A stretch of 64,000 nt of DNA from Cupriavidus sp. WGlv3 (GCF_023952475.1 NZ_JALHRX010000005.1:62001-126000), one strand, 5' to 3'; positions 37,964 through 47,669 are shown, counted from the first letter of the stretch. Notes: generated from the letters alone by a model not told the origin. Numbers and translations are program-made.

Positions 37964-39304
37964 CTAGTTGCTGAACAGGCGCAGCGCCACCGGCGAACCC
38001 GCCGGCATGCCGCGCGCTTCCAGCTTCTGGTACAGCGCTTCGAGCTGGCTGAAGATGGCGACGAACGAGGCTTCGGTCAGCGGCCGCATATTGTCGTCGA
38101 CCAGTTGCGCGCCCATGCGCTGGGCCAGCGTATGGCCGTACTCGCACACGGTCTTGAACGGCCTGGCGCCCTGGTCGGCCACCGGCACGTCGAGCAGCAG
38201 CGTGATCTGGCGGCCGGCCTTGACGGTGAGGTCGTCGCGCAGGAAGTTGGTGTCGCCGAACTGCAGCGTGAACAGCGGGCGCTGCACGCCCTCGGCATTG
38301 GCCTGGTAGCGGATAAAGCGGGTGCCATCGCGCGACAGCACCAGCCCGTCCTGCGTCGCCACGTTCTGCACATAGGCGGCCGACCACGGCGCGCCGTCGG
38401 AGATCACGTTGACGCCCAGCTGCACATCGCAAGCGGCGCCAAAGGCGTCGAGCTCTCGCGCGTTGGCGACGGTCTCGCCCATGTCCGGCAGGTCGGCCGA
38501 GGCGTCGAGCGACTCGGCCAGCGACTCCACCGCGGTGACGAATTCCGAGAACTCGAGTGCGTTGAGCGGGCCGCCGCGGTTGGCCAGCTGCACGCCGACC
38601 TGCAGGTCTTCGTACTGATGGCCGGCAGTGACGGGCTCCCACGCGTTGGCTTCGGCGCGCAGGCCTTCGATATGGACCGGCTTGGTGCCGGCGCGGCGCA
38701 GCCGGCCGGTCAGCGGCAGGATGCGGTCACCGGACGCCTTGCGTTCCAGGTGCAGCGGCACGATGCAGTCGATCAGCGGATCGACGACTGCGGGCGCGGG
38801 CTGGCCGTCCGGTACCGCAGCGACCGGGGCCGGTGCAGGCGCCGGCGCTGGCGCTGGCGTGGGTGCGGGAGCTGGCGTCGGCGCCGGTGCCACGGCGATA
38901 GCGGCATCCGCCTCATCCTGCGACGCGCGCGACGCCGCGGCCCCGACCGCGACTTCCTCGGCGACGGCTTCGTCGGCATCGGCGCTGCTGGCTGCCGCGG
39001 CCGCGGCCGCAGCGGCGTGGTTGTTGTCAGCCACGGCGGCGCCGGCGCTGCCCGGTGCCTGCGACAAGGTGGGCTCGCGCCGCGGCGGCTGCTCGGCGGC
39101 GGCTTCGTGCAGGCGCGCGGCGGTTTCCGGCGCGGTGCTCTGGCCGACCACCGGCTCGCGCATCGGCGGCAGGTCGTCTTCGGGCCGCAGCTCGCGCGGG
39201 CGGCGCGCCTTGCGGATCTGCCACTGGTTGTAGCCGAACACCAGCACCACGAAAACCAGGCCCGCGACGATCAGCGCGGTCTGCAGGTCCATATTGAGCT
39301 TCAT
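37964..39304 (-). CDS. zipA: Cell division protein ZipA homologue
   Basis: A 446-residue protein with one N-terminal membrane helix (DLQTALIVAGLVFVVLVFGY), a short basic stretch, a long Ala/Pro-rich linker with runs of PAPAP (about 40-175), and a C-terminal globular domain of about 260 residues that matches the ZipA FtsZ-binding domain. ZipA would tether FtsZ filaments to the membrane. The order smc-zipA-ligA is typical of betaproteobacteria. Conservation in the C-terminal domain is modest, so this rests partly on context. Confidence 0.88.
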   Translation of the reverse strand: MKLNMDLQTALIVAGLVFVVLVFGYNQWQIRKARRPRELRPEDDLPPMREPVVGQSTAPETAARLHEAAAEQPPRREPTLSQAPGSAGAAVADNNHAAAAAAAAASSADADEAVAEEVAVGAAASRASQDEADAAIAVAPAPTPAPAPTPAPAPAPAPAPVAAVPDGQPAPAVVDPLIDCIVPLHLERKASGDRILPLTGRLRRAGTKPVHIEGLRAEANAWEPVTAGHQYEDLQVGVQLANRGGPLNALEFSEFVTAVESLAESLDASADLPDMGETVANARELDAFGAACDVQLGVNVISDGAPWSAAYVQNVATQDGLVLSRDGTRFIRYQANAEGVQRPLFTLQFGDTNFLRDDLTVKAGRQITLLLDVPVADQGARPFKTVCEYGHTLAQRMGAQLVDDNMRPLTEASFVAIFSQLEALYQKLEARGMPAGSPVALRLFSN

Positions 39305-39410
39305 GCTGCAATCTCCAAAGCGCCCGGGATGGTTACAGCACGGTAGTGTCGGTTGCGCGCAGCATTCGCGGACGTGCGCCTCCCCGCTGCGCGGGGCCCC
39401 TGCTTACTGC

Positions 39411-42400
39411 TCATGCTGCCTCCGCCATCGACACGGCTGCATCCATATCCACGGCCACGATCCGTGAAACGCCCTGCTCCTGCATGGTCACGCCAATGAG
39501 TTGATGAGCCATTTCCATGGCGATCTTGTTATGTGAGATGAAAACGAATTGGGTCTTGTCCGACATGCGCGCCACCATATTGGCGTAGCGCTCGGTATTG
39601 GCGTCGTCCAGCGGCGCGTCGACCTCGTCCAGCAGGCAGAACGGCGCCGGGTTCAGCTGGAACATCGCGAACACCAGCGCAATCGCGGTCAGCGCCTTCT
39701 CGCCGCCCGACAGCAGGTGGATGGTCGAGTTCTTCTTGCCCGGCGGCTGCGCCATCACCTGCACGCCGGCATCGAGGATTTCCTCGCCGGTCATGATCAG
39801 GCGCGCCTGGCCGCCGCCGAACAGCGACGGGAACAGCTCGCCGAAATGGTGGTTGACCTGGTCGAAGGTGCCCTGCAGCAGCGCGCGGGTTTCCTGGTCG
39901 ATCTTGGCGATCGCGTCCTCGAGCGTGCCAATGGCGTCGTTCAGGTCGGCCGACTGCGCGTCGAGGAAGGTCTTGCGCTCGCGCGCCGCGGCCAGTTCGT
40001 CGAGCGCGGCCATATTGACGGGGCCCAGTGCATTGATGGCGTTGTTGATGCGCGTGACTTCGCCCTGCAGGTAGGACGGTTTCAGGTCGCCGGTCAGCTT
40101 GTCGGCCAGCGCGGCCTCGTCCACCTCGGCGGTGGCCAGCTGCTCGCTGAACTGTTCCTGGTTCAGGCGCGCAGCCTGTTCCTTGAGCTGCAGTTCGGTG
40201 ATGCGGTCGCGCAGCGGCTGCAGGCTGCGCTCGGCGGCCAGGCGCTGCTCGTCGTGCTGGCGCAGCTGCGCCGACAGCGCATCGAGCTCGGTGCGCGCGA
40301 TGGTCAGCTTCTCTTCCTTCTCGGCACGGCGTTCGAGCGCTTCCTGCAGGCCGGTATGCGCGGTCTGCTCGTTGATGGTCTCGAGTTCGGCGCGGGCGTT
40401 CTCCAGCGATTCGGCGATGCGCTCGGCCTGGTCCGCCGCCACCTGGATATTGCGGCGCAGCTCGTCGATGCGGCTGGCCAGGTTGCGCTCGGCAAACAAT
40501 GCTTCCTGCGCGGCGCGCTCGAGGTCGCGCAGCTGGTGGCGCGCGCCGGAGAGCTTGCTGTCCAGCGCCTCGAAGGCCATCTGCTGGTCTTCGTGGGTGG
40601 CCTGCATCTCGGCCAGCGCGGCGTCGTGCTGCTCGAAGCTGGCTTCGGATTCGGCGCGGATCGCGCGCTGCTCTTCGATCTGCGCGTGGATCTCGTCCAG
40701 TTCCTCGCGGATCTGGCCGCTGCGGGCGGCATAGCGCTCCATCGCCTGCGACAGCTTGAGCACGTCCATCTGCAGCGCATGCACGCGGCGGGTGGCCTGC
40801 TCGGCGCGGGCACGGGCGTCGCCCAGGGCCTGGCTGGCCTGGGTATAGGCCGCTTCGGCACGCACCGCCTCGGTCTTGGCCTCGTCGGAGAGCAGTACCT
40901 GCGCGCGCGCCTGCTTGTGCAGGTTTTCGATTTCCTGCTCGCGCGCGAGCATGCCGGCCTGCTCGGAATCGGCGGCGTAGATCTGGATCGCGTTGCGGCC
41001 CACCAGGTGGCCTTCGGCGACCACGAACGAGGCGCCCTCGGGCAGCGCGTTGCGCGCGGCCAGCGCCTGCGCCATGTCGGTGGCGACATAGACGTCGGCC
41101 AGCCAGTCCTGCATCACCGCGCGGATGCCGGGCTCGGTGATCTGCACCAGCGCCATCAGCGGGCGCAGGCCGGCGGGCGTTTCCAGCGGACGAGCCGCGG
41201 CCGGCGGCGAGTAGAACGCCAGCTTGGCCGGCGGCGCGTCGGACAGGAAGGCCTTGACCCAATCCAGGTTCGACACTTCCAGCGCTGCCAGCTTCTCGCG
41301 CAGCACGGATTCGAGCGCGTTTTCCCAGCCCGGCTCGATATGGACCTTCTTCCACAGTCGCGGCAGCTCGGCCAACTCGTGCTTCGCCAGCCAGGGCTGC
41401 ACCTTGCCGTCGGTCTGCACGTTCTCCTGCAGCTGGCGCAGCGCCGCCAGGCGGGCTTCGAGCGTGGCGATGGCGGCGGCTTCGCTGTGCACGCGCGCCT
41501 GCGCGGCGCGGCGCGCCTCGTCCAGGCGCGGCACGTTCTCTTCGGCGTCGGCGAGCATGGCCTGGGCTTCCTCGACCAGCGCCTCCTGCTCGGCCAGCTC
41601 GGCGCGGGCCTGCTCCAGCCGGGTTTCGTCGGGGCGGTCCAGGCCCTTGTCTTCGGCCGACAGCCGTTCGCGGCGCTGTTCCAGCTGCTGCAGCATCTGG
41701 TCGGCGCTGCGCTGCTGCGCGGCTTCCAGCTTCAGCGCCTGCTCGGCCTGCATGATGCCGGCGCGCTGCTCGTTGAGCAGTTGCTGCGCGTCGCGCCACT
41801 GCGCTTCGAGCGTTGGCAGCTCGTCGTTCTTGTGCGCGACGGCCTCCTGCGCCTCGACCGTGCGGCCTTCGGCCACGGCCAGGTTTTCCTCGGCCTGCGC
41901 GAGTTCGTCGGTGGCCTGTTCGGCCTTGCCCTGCCACTGCTCGCGCTGCGCGGTCAGCGCCGCGATCTGGGCCTGCACGCGGTTGCGCGACTCGACCACG
42001 TAGCGGATCTCGGCCTCGAGCTTGCTGACCTCGGCATTGGCCTCGTACAGCGCGCCCTGCGCGGCGTGCATGCCATCCGATGCCGCATAGTGCGCGGCGC
42101 GCATGGTTTCCAGCTCGGCCTCGACATGGCGCAGCTGCGCGGTCTGCGCTTCCAGGTCGATCTGGGCCTGCTCGATGGCGCGCTGGTGGCGTTCCTGCTC
42201 CTGCTGGGCCTCGCGCTTGCGCAGCAGCCACAGCAGGTGCTGCTTCTCTTCGCCGTCGGCCTGCAGCGTCTTGAAGCGCTGCGCCACTTCGGCCTGGCCT
42301 TCGAGCTTTTCGAGGTTGCTGCCGAGCTCGCGCAGGATGTCCTCGACCCGGGTCAGGTTTTCGCGGGTGTCGGACAGCCGGTTCTCGGTCTCGCGGCGGC

Positions 42401-42926
42401 GCTCCTTGTACTTGGACACACCCGCCGCCTCTTCCAGGAAGATGCGCATGTCATCGGGCTTGGCCTCGATGATGCGCGAGATCATGCCCTGCCCGATGAT
42501 GGCGTAGGCGCGCGGGCCCAGGCCCGTGCCCAGGAAGATGTCCTGGATGTCGCGCCGGCGCACCGGCTGGTTGTTGATGTAGTAGGACGAGGTGCCGTCG
42601 CGGGTCAGCACGCGCTTGACCGCGACTTCGGCGTACTGGCTCCACTGGCCCGCGGCGCGGCCTTCGGCGTTGTCGAACACCAGTTCGACGCTGGCGCGGC
42701 CGGCCTGCTTGCGCGCGGTCGAGCCGTTGAAGATGACGTCCTGCATGGACTCGCCACGCAGCTCGGACGCGCGTGACTCGCCCAGCACCCAGCGCACCGC
42801 ATCGATGATGTTGGATTTGCCGCAGCCGTTGGGACCGACGATGCCGACCAGCTGGCCCGGCACCTGGAAATTGGTGGGATCGACGAATGACTTGAAGCCC
42901 GCCAGTTTGATCGAGGATAGTCGCAC
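39411..42926 (-). CDS. smc: Chromosome segregation ATPase SMC
   Basis: Large ATPase that loops and compacts the chromosome with ScpA and ScpB. The 1171 residues contain the Walker A GPNGCGKS (31-38), two long coiled coils, a hinge domain at about 505-640, the ABC signature LLSGGEKALTAIAL and Walker B PFCLLDEVDAPLDD near the C-terminus. The GTG at 42926 was chosen because the product begins MRLSSIKLAGFKSF, the usual N-terminus. An open frame of 42 codons lies upstream but is not conserved in the family. Confidence 0.97.
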   Translation of the reverse strand: MRLSSIKLAGFKSFVDPTNFQVPGQLVGIVGPNGCGKSNIIDAVRWVLGESRASELRGESMQDVIFNGSTARKQAGRASVELVFDNAEGRAAGQWSQYAEVAVKRVLTRDGTSSYYINNQPVRRRDIQDIFLGTGLGPRAYAIIGQGMISRIIEAKPDDMRIFLEEAAGVSKYKERRRETENRLSDTRENLTRVEDILRELGSNLEKLEGQAEVAQRFKTLQADGEEKQHLLWLLRKREAQQEQERHQRAIEQAQIDLEAQTAQLRHVEAELETMRAAHYAASDGMHAAQGALYEANAEVSKLEAEIRYVVESRNRVQAQIAALTAQREQWQGKAEQATDELAQAEENLAVAEGRTVEAQEAVAHKNDELPTLEAQWRDAQQLLNEQRAGIMQAEQALKLEAAQQRSADQMLQQLEQRRERLSAEDKGLDRPDETRLEQARAELAEQEALVEEAQAMLADAEENVPRLDEARRAAQARVHSEAAAIATLEARLAALRQLQENVQTDGKVQPWLAKHELAELPRLWKKVHIEPGWENALESVLREKLAALEVSNLDWVKAFLSDAPPAKLAFYSPPAAARPLETPAGLRPLMALVQITEPGIRAVMQDWLADVYVATDMAQALAARNALPEGASFVVAEGHLVGRNAIQIYAADSEQAGMLAREQEIENLHKQARAQVLLSDEAKTEAVRAEAAYTQASQALGDARARAEQATRRVHALQMDVLKLSQAMERYAARSGQIREELDEIHAQIEEQRAIRAESEASFEQHDAALAEMQATHEDQQMAFEALDSKLSGARHQLRDLERAAQEALFAERNLASRIDELRRNIQVAADQAERIAESLENARAELETINEQTAHTGLQEALERRAEKEEKLTIARTELDALSAQLRQHDEQRLAAERSLQPLRDRITELQLKEQAARLNQEQFSEQLATAEVDEAALADKLTGDLKPSYLQGEVTRINNAINALGPVNMAALDELAAARERKTFLDAQSADLNDAIGTLEDAIAKIDQETRALLQGTFDQVNHHFGELFPSLFGGGQARLIMTGEEILDAGVQVMAQPPGKKNSTIHLLSGGEKALTAIALVFAMFQLNPAPFCLLDEVDAPLDDANTERYANMVARMSDKTQFVFISHNKIAMEMAHQLIGVTMQEQGVSRIVAVDMDAAVSMAEAA

Positions 42927-43087
42927 GGTTTCTCGTGTGGTATCGGCCACTCCGGCTGGAACGCGGGGCGGCCTGGTATCGGGTATCGGGGCTATTGCAC
43001 GGTTCGGAAAAGCCGGGCTGCGCGGGAGCCCGGCGCGGCGTGACGCCAGCACCTCAAAACACCCCTCCAGCCCGAGAATTGGGGCTA

Positions 43088-43096
43088 ATCATACCA
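43088..43096 (-). promoter_or_regulatory. Possible extended -10 of smc
   Basis: On the minus strand TGG-TATGAT forms an extended -10 about 160 bases before the smc start. No convincing -35 is visible. Confidence 0.35.
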
Positions 43097-43278
43097 TCGC
43101 AGATGCCTTCGCCGGCCCGTTTGGGGTGCTCCCGGGGGCAGTGCGGGCTGGCGGAATTCCTTTGCCTTTCCGACCCTTACATGCGGTTTCGCAAGCACTT
43201 TAGGAAGCCGGGCGTGGGTAGCCGGCCAAGCTAGCCGGGTGGCGCGTGCGAAACTAATTAGGGTAAATGCTAGTCTCT

Positions 43279-43378
43279 GCTCTGTCGGCGTGATGCCGGA
43301 TGCGCTCCGGCCTCACGCACCATGAACGCCCGCCCCAGCAGCCTTTCGCCGCCTTTGGGCGAACCAGGAGGACAGAGC
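43279..43378 (+). promoter_or_regulatory. Predicted structured leader RNA of the diiron gene
   Basis: GCTCTGTC (43279-43286) is the exact reverse complement of GACAGAGC (43371-43378), which ends one base before the ATG. Between them lie two hairpins. The first is GCGTGA-T-GCCGGA paired with TCCGGC-C-TCACGC (43288-43318); the second is TTCGCC with GGCGAA (43345-43363). Together they would form a three-way junction with the AGGAGG ribosome binding site (43366-43371) at its base. The pairing is seen in the sequence; a regulatory role is inference. An extended -10 (TGC-TAGTCT) at 43268-43276 leaves little room before the first arm, so the transcription start needs mapping. Confidence 0.45.
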
Positions 43379-44206
43379 ATGAGTGAACCGTCAGCGGCCG
43401 CCCGGCCGTGGTTGGTCAGCGACATCCGATACGAGGCGATCGACGTCGCGCGCGTGCGCGGCGACCGCGACCTGTTCTACCTGCTGGTGTCGGCCTCGTT
43501 TATCGAGAGCGGCTCCGACACCTATGCCGGCAACCTGGCCACCTATTACGCCCGCGTGCCCGAAGCCGCCGGCTGGCTGTCCCAGCACTGGGAAGCCGAG
43601 GAACTGCAGCATGGCCTGGCGCTGCGGCGCTATGTCGAGCATGTCTGGCCGGAATTCGACTGGGAGCGCGGCTATGCGCGCTTCTTCGACGAGTACAGCC
43701 AGACCTGCTCGATCGACCAGTTCGAGCCCACCCAGGCGCTCGAGATGGCGGCACGCTGCGTGGTCGAAACCGGCACGGCAGCCTACTACCGGGCGCTCGA
43801 GCGGGCCAGCGACGAACCGGTGCTGCGCGACCTGACGCGGCGCATCTCCAACGACGAGGTGCGGCACTACAAGCACTTCCTTCACTTTTTCAACCGCTTC
43901 GCCGAGGCCGAGCGCCTGGGCCGGCTGCGCGTGCTGGGTGCGGTGGCGCGCCGGCTGCTGGAGATCAAGAACGAGGACGCGGCGATCGCGCTGCGCAACG
44001 TGCTGCGCATGGAACGCGGGGTCGAGTCGGTGCCCGAGGCGGAGGTACGCGCGCTCAATACGCGCGTGTCAGGCGTGATCCGCCGCAACATCCCGATCGA
44101 GATGACCGTCAAGATGCTGCTGCGGCCGCTGCAACTGCACCGCGGCGTGGAGCGCGCGGTGCGCGCGCCGCTGGTGGCGATGGTGTCGCGGGTGATCCTG
44201 CACTGA
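43379..44206 (+). CDS. Diiron ferritin-like protein of unknown function
   Basis: A 275-residue, mostly helical protein with a complete diiron carboxylate site: Glu43 (FIESGSD), Glu75 and His78 (EELQH), Glu130 (VVETG), Glu160 and His163 (NDEVRH). The spacing fits the ferritin-like four-helix bundle seen in rubrerythrins and in acyl-ACP desaturase-type enzymes. The substrate is unknown; lipid desaturation or hydroxylation, or peroxide handling, are all possible. A strong AGGAGG site seven bases before the ATG at 43379 decides the start, although an in-frame ATG at 43322 exists. The gene is divergent from smc and convergent with a DMT transporter. Confidence 0.85.
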   Translation: MSEPSAAARPWLVSDIRYEAIDVARVRGDRDLFYLLVSASFIESGSDTYAGNLATYYARVPEAAGWLSQHWEAEELQHGLALRRYVEHVWPEFDWERGYARFFDEYSQTCSIDQFEPTQALEMAARCVVETGTAAYYRALERASDEPVLRDLTRRISNDEVRHYKHFLHFFNRFAEAERLGRLRVLGAVARRLLEIKNEDAAIALRNVLRMERGVESVPEAEVRALNTRVSGVIRRNIPIEMTVKMLLRPLQLHRGVERAVRAPLVAMVSRVILH

Positions 44207-44218
44207 GTCGCGCCGGAG

Positions 44219-45187
44219 CTAGTGGCAGGCCGCGGCCTCGGCGCCCGCGGCCGGCGCGGGCGCGGCGCGGCTGCGATGCACCAGTCCGGACAAGGCCCCG
44301 GCGGCGATGATGCACAGCCCGCCCGCGGCCTCCTTCCAGCTCAGCACCTCGGTCGCCAGCCACCACGACGAAACGGCGGCGATGACGATCTCGAACAGCA
44401 TCAGCAGCGACACACGATTGGCCGGGAGCCGCTGCAGCCCGTACTGCACCACCGAGTTGCTGACCACCAGTACCGCCGCCAGCCCCAGCACCAGCATCGC
44501 CGCGCTGACCTGCGCGCCCGGCACGACCGCCACCGCCGGGCCGTCGAGCAGCAGCGCGGCCGGCACGCCGACCACGGTGCAGCCCAGGTAGACCACCACC
44601 GTGCGCACGCGGGCGTCGGTGTCCGGAAAGCGCTGGCCAGCGCGGCGCGACAGCACGTTGTTGACGGCAAAGCCCATGCCGCCGACCAGGCCCGACCATT
44701 CCGCGGCGGAGCCCGGCAGCGGCACGCCGACCGCGGGCGTCCACAGCATCAGCCCGGCGCCGAACAGCGCCAGCCCCACCAGCGACAGCCCCGCCGCCGA
44801 CAGGCGCTCGCCCAGGAACAGCCGCGCGAACAGGGCGGTCCAGACCGGCGTCAGGTAGAACAGCAGCAGCACCCGCATCACGTGCCCGTTGACGCTGCCC
44901 CAGACGAAGCCGGCGTTGGTCACGCCCGCCGCCAGGCCGATCGCCAGGAACAGCCAGTGCGGCCGCAGCCCGCCCAGGTGGCGGCGGAACGCCAGCAGCG
45001 ACAGCACCGCCGCGACCGCGCTGACCAGCGCCGCGGCATGCATGCCGCCCAGGCCCCAGCCGGCCAGCACGCGGTACGGGAACCAGGCGATGCCCCATAC
45101 CGAGGCGCCGATCAGGATGGAAAGCGATGCCTTGACCGCATGGCGATCGGCCGGCGCCAGCGGCGCCGCAACTGAATTTGTGCTCAT
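44219..45187 (-). CDS. DMT-superfamily (EamA) transporter
   Basis: A 322-residue inner-membrane protein with about ten membrane helices in two EamA repeats (about 20-150 and 165-300), then a short Ala-rich cytoplasmic tail. The substrate cannot be inferred. It starts at the ATG at 45187, which gives a short polar N-terminus before the first helix. It is divergent from dapC. It shares only general fold features with the transporter at 4760-5719. Confidence 0.87.
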   Translation of the reverse strand: MSTNSVAAPLAPADRHAVKASLSILIGASVWGIAWFPYRVLAGWGLGGMHAAALVSAVAAVLSLLAFRRHLGGLRPHWLFLAIGLAAGVTNAGFVWGSVNGHVMRVLLLFYLTPVWTALFARLFLGERLSAAGLSLVGLALFGAGLMLWTPAVGVPLPGSAAEWSGLVGGMGFAVNNVLSRRAGQRFPDTDARVRTVVVYLGCTVVGVPAALLLDGPAVAVVPGAQVSAAMLVLGLAAVLVVSNSVVQYGLQRLPANRVSLLMLFEIVIAAVSSWWLATEVLSWKEAAGGLCIIAAGALSGLVHRSRAAPAPAAGAEAAACH

Positions 45188-45358
45188 AAAGGGAATCGGT
45201 GCGAGGCGAGCCGGAGCGCCCGCCATGCGCGGCGGGCAGCGTCCGGACGGCGCCGGCGGCATCACCGTGGCGTGATGCCCGCCATCCGTGGCGGCCCAAC
45301 CCTTGCCAAAGACCGCCTGGCGGGCCGGGCCGGCGCACGGAAACCCGCGCCGTTCCTC

Positions 45359-45364
45359 TATAAT
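45359..45364 (+). promoter_or_regulatory. Probable -10 element of dapC
   Basis: A perfect TATAAT lies 30 bases before the dapC GTG start. No -35 match is found at normal distance. Confidence 0.45.
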
Positions 45365-45394
45365 GCGTCGTTTTAACCGGCCCCGACTGACACT

Positions 45395-46609
45395 GTGAAT
45401 CCGCGCCTCGACCTGCTCCAGCCCTACCCGTTCGAGAAACTGCGGGTGCTCTTTGCGCAAGTAAAGGCTGCCGACAAGCCGGCCATCAGCTTCGGCATCG
45501 GTGAACCCAAGCATCCGACGCCTGCGTTCATCAAGCAAGCGCTGGCAGAGTCGCTTGCGGGGCTGGCGAATTATCCCACAACGGCCGGTTCCGATGCACT
45601 ACGGCAGTGCATCGCGGGCTGGCTGGAGCGCCGCTACGGCCTGCCCAAGGTCAACGCCGCCACCGAAGTGCTGCCCGTGACCGGCTCGCGCGAGGCGCTG
45701 TTCGCCTTTGCCCAGACCGTGGTCGACGGTACCCGGCCAGGCGCGCTGGTGCTGTGCCCCAACCCGTTCTATCAGATCTACGAAGGCGCGGCGCTGCTGG
45801 CCGGCGCCACCCCGGTGTTCGCCAACAGCGACCCGGCGCGCAATTTCGCTCCTGCCTTCGACCGCATTGCCGACGAGGTCTGGCAGCAGGTACAGCTGCT
45901 CTTTGTCTGCACCCCCGGCAACCCGACTGGCGCGGTGCTGTCGCTGGAAGACTGGCGGCAGCTGTTCGCGCTATCCGACCGCTACGGCTTCGTGATTGCC
46001 TCCGACGAGTGCTATTCCGAGATCTATTTCGACGAGGGCCGCGCGCCGCTGGGCGCGCTCGAGGCGGCGCACAAACTGGGCCGCGCGGATGGCGCCAACC
46101 GTTTCGAGCGCCTGGTGGTGTTCTCGAGCCTGTCCAAGCGCTCCAACGTGCCGGGCCTGCGCTCGGGCTTCGTCGCCGGCGACGCCGCGCTGCTGAAGCA
46201 GTTCCTGCTGTACCGCACGTACCACGGCGGCGCCATGAACCCGGCGGTGCAGAGCGCCAGCATCGCCGCGTGGAACGACGAGTCGCATGTGCGCGAGAAC
46301 CGCGCCGCCTACGTGCGCAAGTTCAGCGAAGTTACGCCGATGCTGGCGGAGGTCCTCGACGTGGCGCTGCCCGATGCCGGCTTCTACCTGTGGGCCGACG
46401 TCTCGCGCACCGGCCTCTCCGATACCGAATTCGCCGCGCGGCTGCTGGCCGAGCAGAACGTCACGGTGCTGCCCGGCAGCTACCTGGCGCGCGCGGCCGA
46501 TGGCATCAACCCCGGCGCCAGCCGCGTGCGCATGGCGCTGGTGGCGACGCCGGAGGAATGCGTGGAGGGGGCGCGGCGGATCGTGGAATTCTGCAAATCG
46601 CTGGGCTGA
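45395..46609 (+). CDS. dapC: Succinyldiaminopimelate transaminase
   Basis: PLP-dependent class I aminotransferase that converts N-succinyl-2-amino-6-ketopimelate to N-succinyl-LL-diaminopimelate in lysine and peptidoglycan synthesis. The 404 residues have the class I pattern, with the PLP lysine in SSLSKRSNVPGLRSGF and the FGIGEPKHPTP N-terminal motif. The GTG start gives the family N-terminus NPRLDLLQPYPFEKL. The dapC-dapD neighbourhood supports this over a generic aminotransferase. Confidence 0.95.
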   Translation: MNPRLDLLQPYPFEKLRVLFAQVKAADKPAISFGIGEPKHPTPAFIKQALAESLAGLANYPTTAGSDALRQCIAGWLERRYGLPKVNAATEVLPVTGSREALFAFAQTVVDGTRPGALVLCPNPFYQIYEGAALLAGATPVFANSDPARNFAPAFDRIADEVWQQVQLLFVCTPGNPTGAVLSLEDWRQLFALSDRYGFVIASDECYSEIYFDEGRAPLGALEAAHKLGRADGANRFERLVVFSSLSKRSNVPGLRSGFVAGDAALLKQFLLYRTYHGGAMNPAVQSASIAAWNDESHVRENRAAYVRKFSEVTPMLAEVLDVALPDAGFYLWADVSRTGLSDTEFAARLLAEQNVTVLPGSYLARAADGINPGASRVRMALVATPEECVEGARRIVEFCKSLG

Positions 46610-46631
46610 GGCCTGATTGTCCCTTTGTGTT

Positions 46632-46746
46632 CTCCCTCTCCCCTCAAGGGGAGAGGGTCGGGGTGAGGGGTGGTTTAGCAAGGCACCACGCCCGTAGAAC
46701 CGCCCATCCTCACCCCCTGCCCCTCTCCCGCCAGCGGGAGAGGGGA
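46632..46746. repeat. REP-like pair of inverted hairpins, copy A
   Basis: Two inverted copies of the same element. The first (46632-46670) has the perfect hairpin CCCTCTCCCC-TCAA-GGGGAGAGGG followed by TCGGGGTGAGGGG. The second (46707-46746) runs the other way, with CCTCACCCC leading into CCCCTCTCCCG-CCAG-CGGGAGAGGGG. They lie in the gap between dapC and dapD. The same element recurs at 50624-50749. Confidence 0.85.
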
Positions 46747-46811
46747 GCAAACAAGAGGTCGAGGCTGAGACTCGACGACCGAACATCAACATCAACCCTG
46801 AGAATCCAACC

Positions 46812-47639
46812 ATGACGCAAGCTCTGCAAGCCCTGATCGACCAGGCCTGGGAAGACCGCACCAGCCTGTCGCCGAAGTCCGCCCCCAACGACATCCGCGA
46901 GGCCGTTGCCAACGTCATCGGCCAGCTCGATGCCGGCACGCTGCGCGTGGCCGAGAAGCAAGGCAAGGACTGGATCGTCAACCAGTGGGTCAAGAAGGCC
47001 GTGCTGCTGTCGTTCCGCCTGGAAGACAACGCGCCGATGAGCGCCGGCGGCTTTGCCCAGTTCTACGACAAGGTGCCGACCAAGTTCGCCAACTGGAGCG
47101 GCGACGACTTCGCCAAGGCGGGCTTCCGCGTGGTGCCGCCCGCCGTGGCCCGCCGCGGTTCGTTCATTGCGAAGAACGCCGTGCTGATGCCGTCGTACGT
47201 CAACATCGGCGCCTATGTCGATGAAGGCACCATGGTAGACACCTGGGCCACGGTCGGTTCGTGCGCGCAGATCGGCAAGAACGTGCACCTGTCGGGCGGC
47301 GTGGGCATCGGCGGCGTGCTGGAGCCGCTGCAGGCCAACCCGGTGATCATCGAAGACAACTGCTTTATCGGCGCGCGTTCGGAAGTGGTCGAAGGCGTGA
47401 TCGTCGAGGAAAACTCGGTGATCTCGATGGGCGTGTACCTGGGCCAGTCGACCAAGATCTACGACCGCGAAACCGGCGAGATCCACTATGGCCGCGTGCC
47501 GGCCGGCTCGGTGGTGGTGGCGGGCAACCTGCCGTCCAAGGACGGCAAGTACAGCCTGTACTGCGCCGTGATCGTGAAGAAGGTCGACGCGCAGACCCGC
47601 GCCAAGACCAGCCTGAACGACCTGCTGCGCGGCGACTGA
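46812..47639 (+). CDS. dapD: 2,3,4,5-tetrahydropyridine-2,6-dicarboxylate N-succinyltransferase
   Basis: Succinylates tetrahydrodipicolinate with succinyl-CoA, the step before DapC. The 275 residues are the normal length, with an N-terminal helical domain (about 1-105) and a left-handed beta-helix of hexapeptide repeats (about 110-245) that includes the [13 protein letters not shown] segment. It follows dapC on the same strand, separated by 202 bases of hairpin repeats. Confidence 0.98.
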   Translation: MTQALQALIDQAWEDRTSLSPKSAPNDIREAVANVIGQLDAGTLRVAEKQGKDWIVNQWVKKAVLLSFRLEDNAPMSAGGFAQFYDKVPTKFANWSGDDFAKAGFRVVPPAVARRGSFIAKNAVLMPSYVNIGAYVDEGTMVDTWATVGSCAQIGKNVHLSGGVGIGGVLEPLQANPVIIEDNCFIGARSEVVEGVIVEENSVISMGVYLGQSTKIYDRETGEIHYGRVPAGSVVVAGNLPSKDGKYSLYCAVIVKKVDAQTRAKTSLNDLLRGD

Positions 47640-47669
47640 TTGCCGCTCGCGGCCCGCATCGGCCGCGAC

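Larger units (their letters stand above)
42927..43378. other. 452-base divergent intergenic region between smc and the diiron gene
   Basis: No gene is supported here. The minus strand has a possible smc promoter (43088-43096). The plus strand, from about 43271, carries a possible promoter and a structured leader for the next gene. The rest shows nothing recognisable. Its A+T content is a little higher than its surroundings around 43245-43280. Confidence 0.6.

Noticed and set aside
39549..42776. A 1075-codon open frame opposite smc
   Set aside because: Same reason: codon-bias shadow of the smc coiled-coil region, with no recognisable protein.
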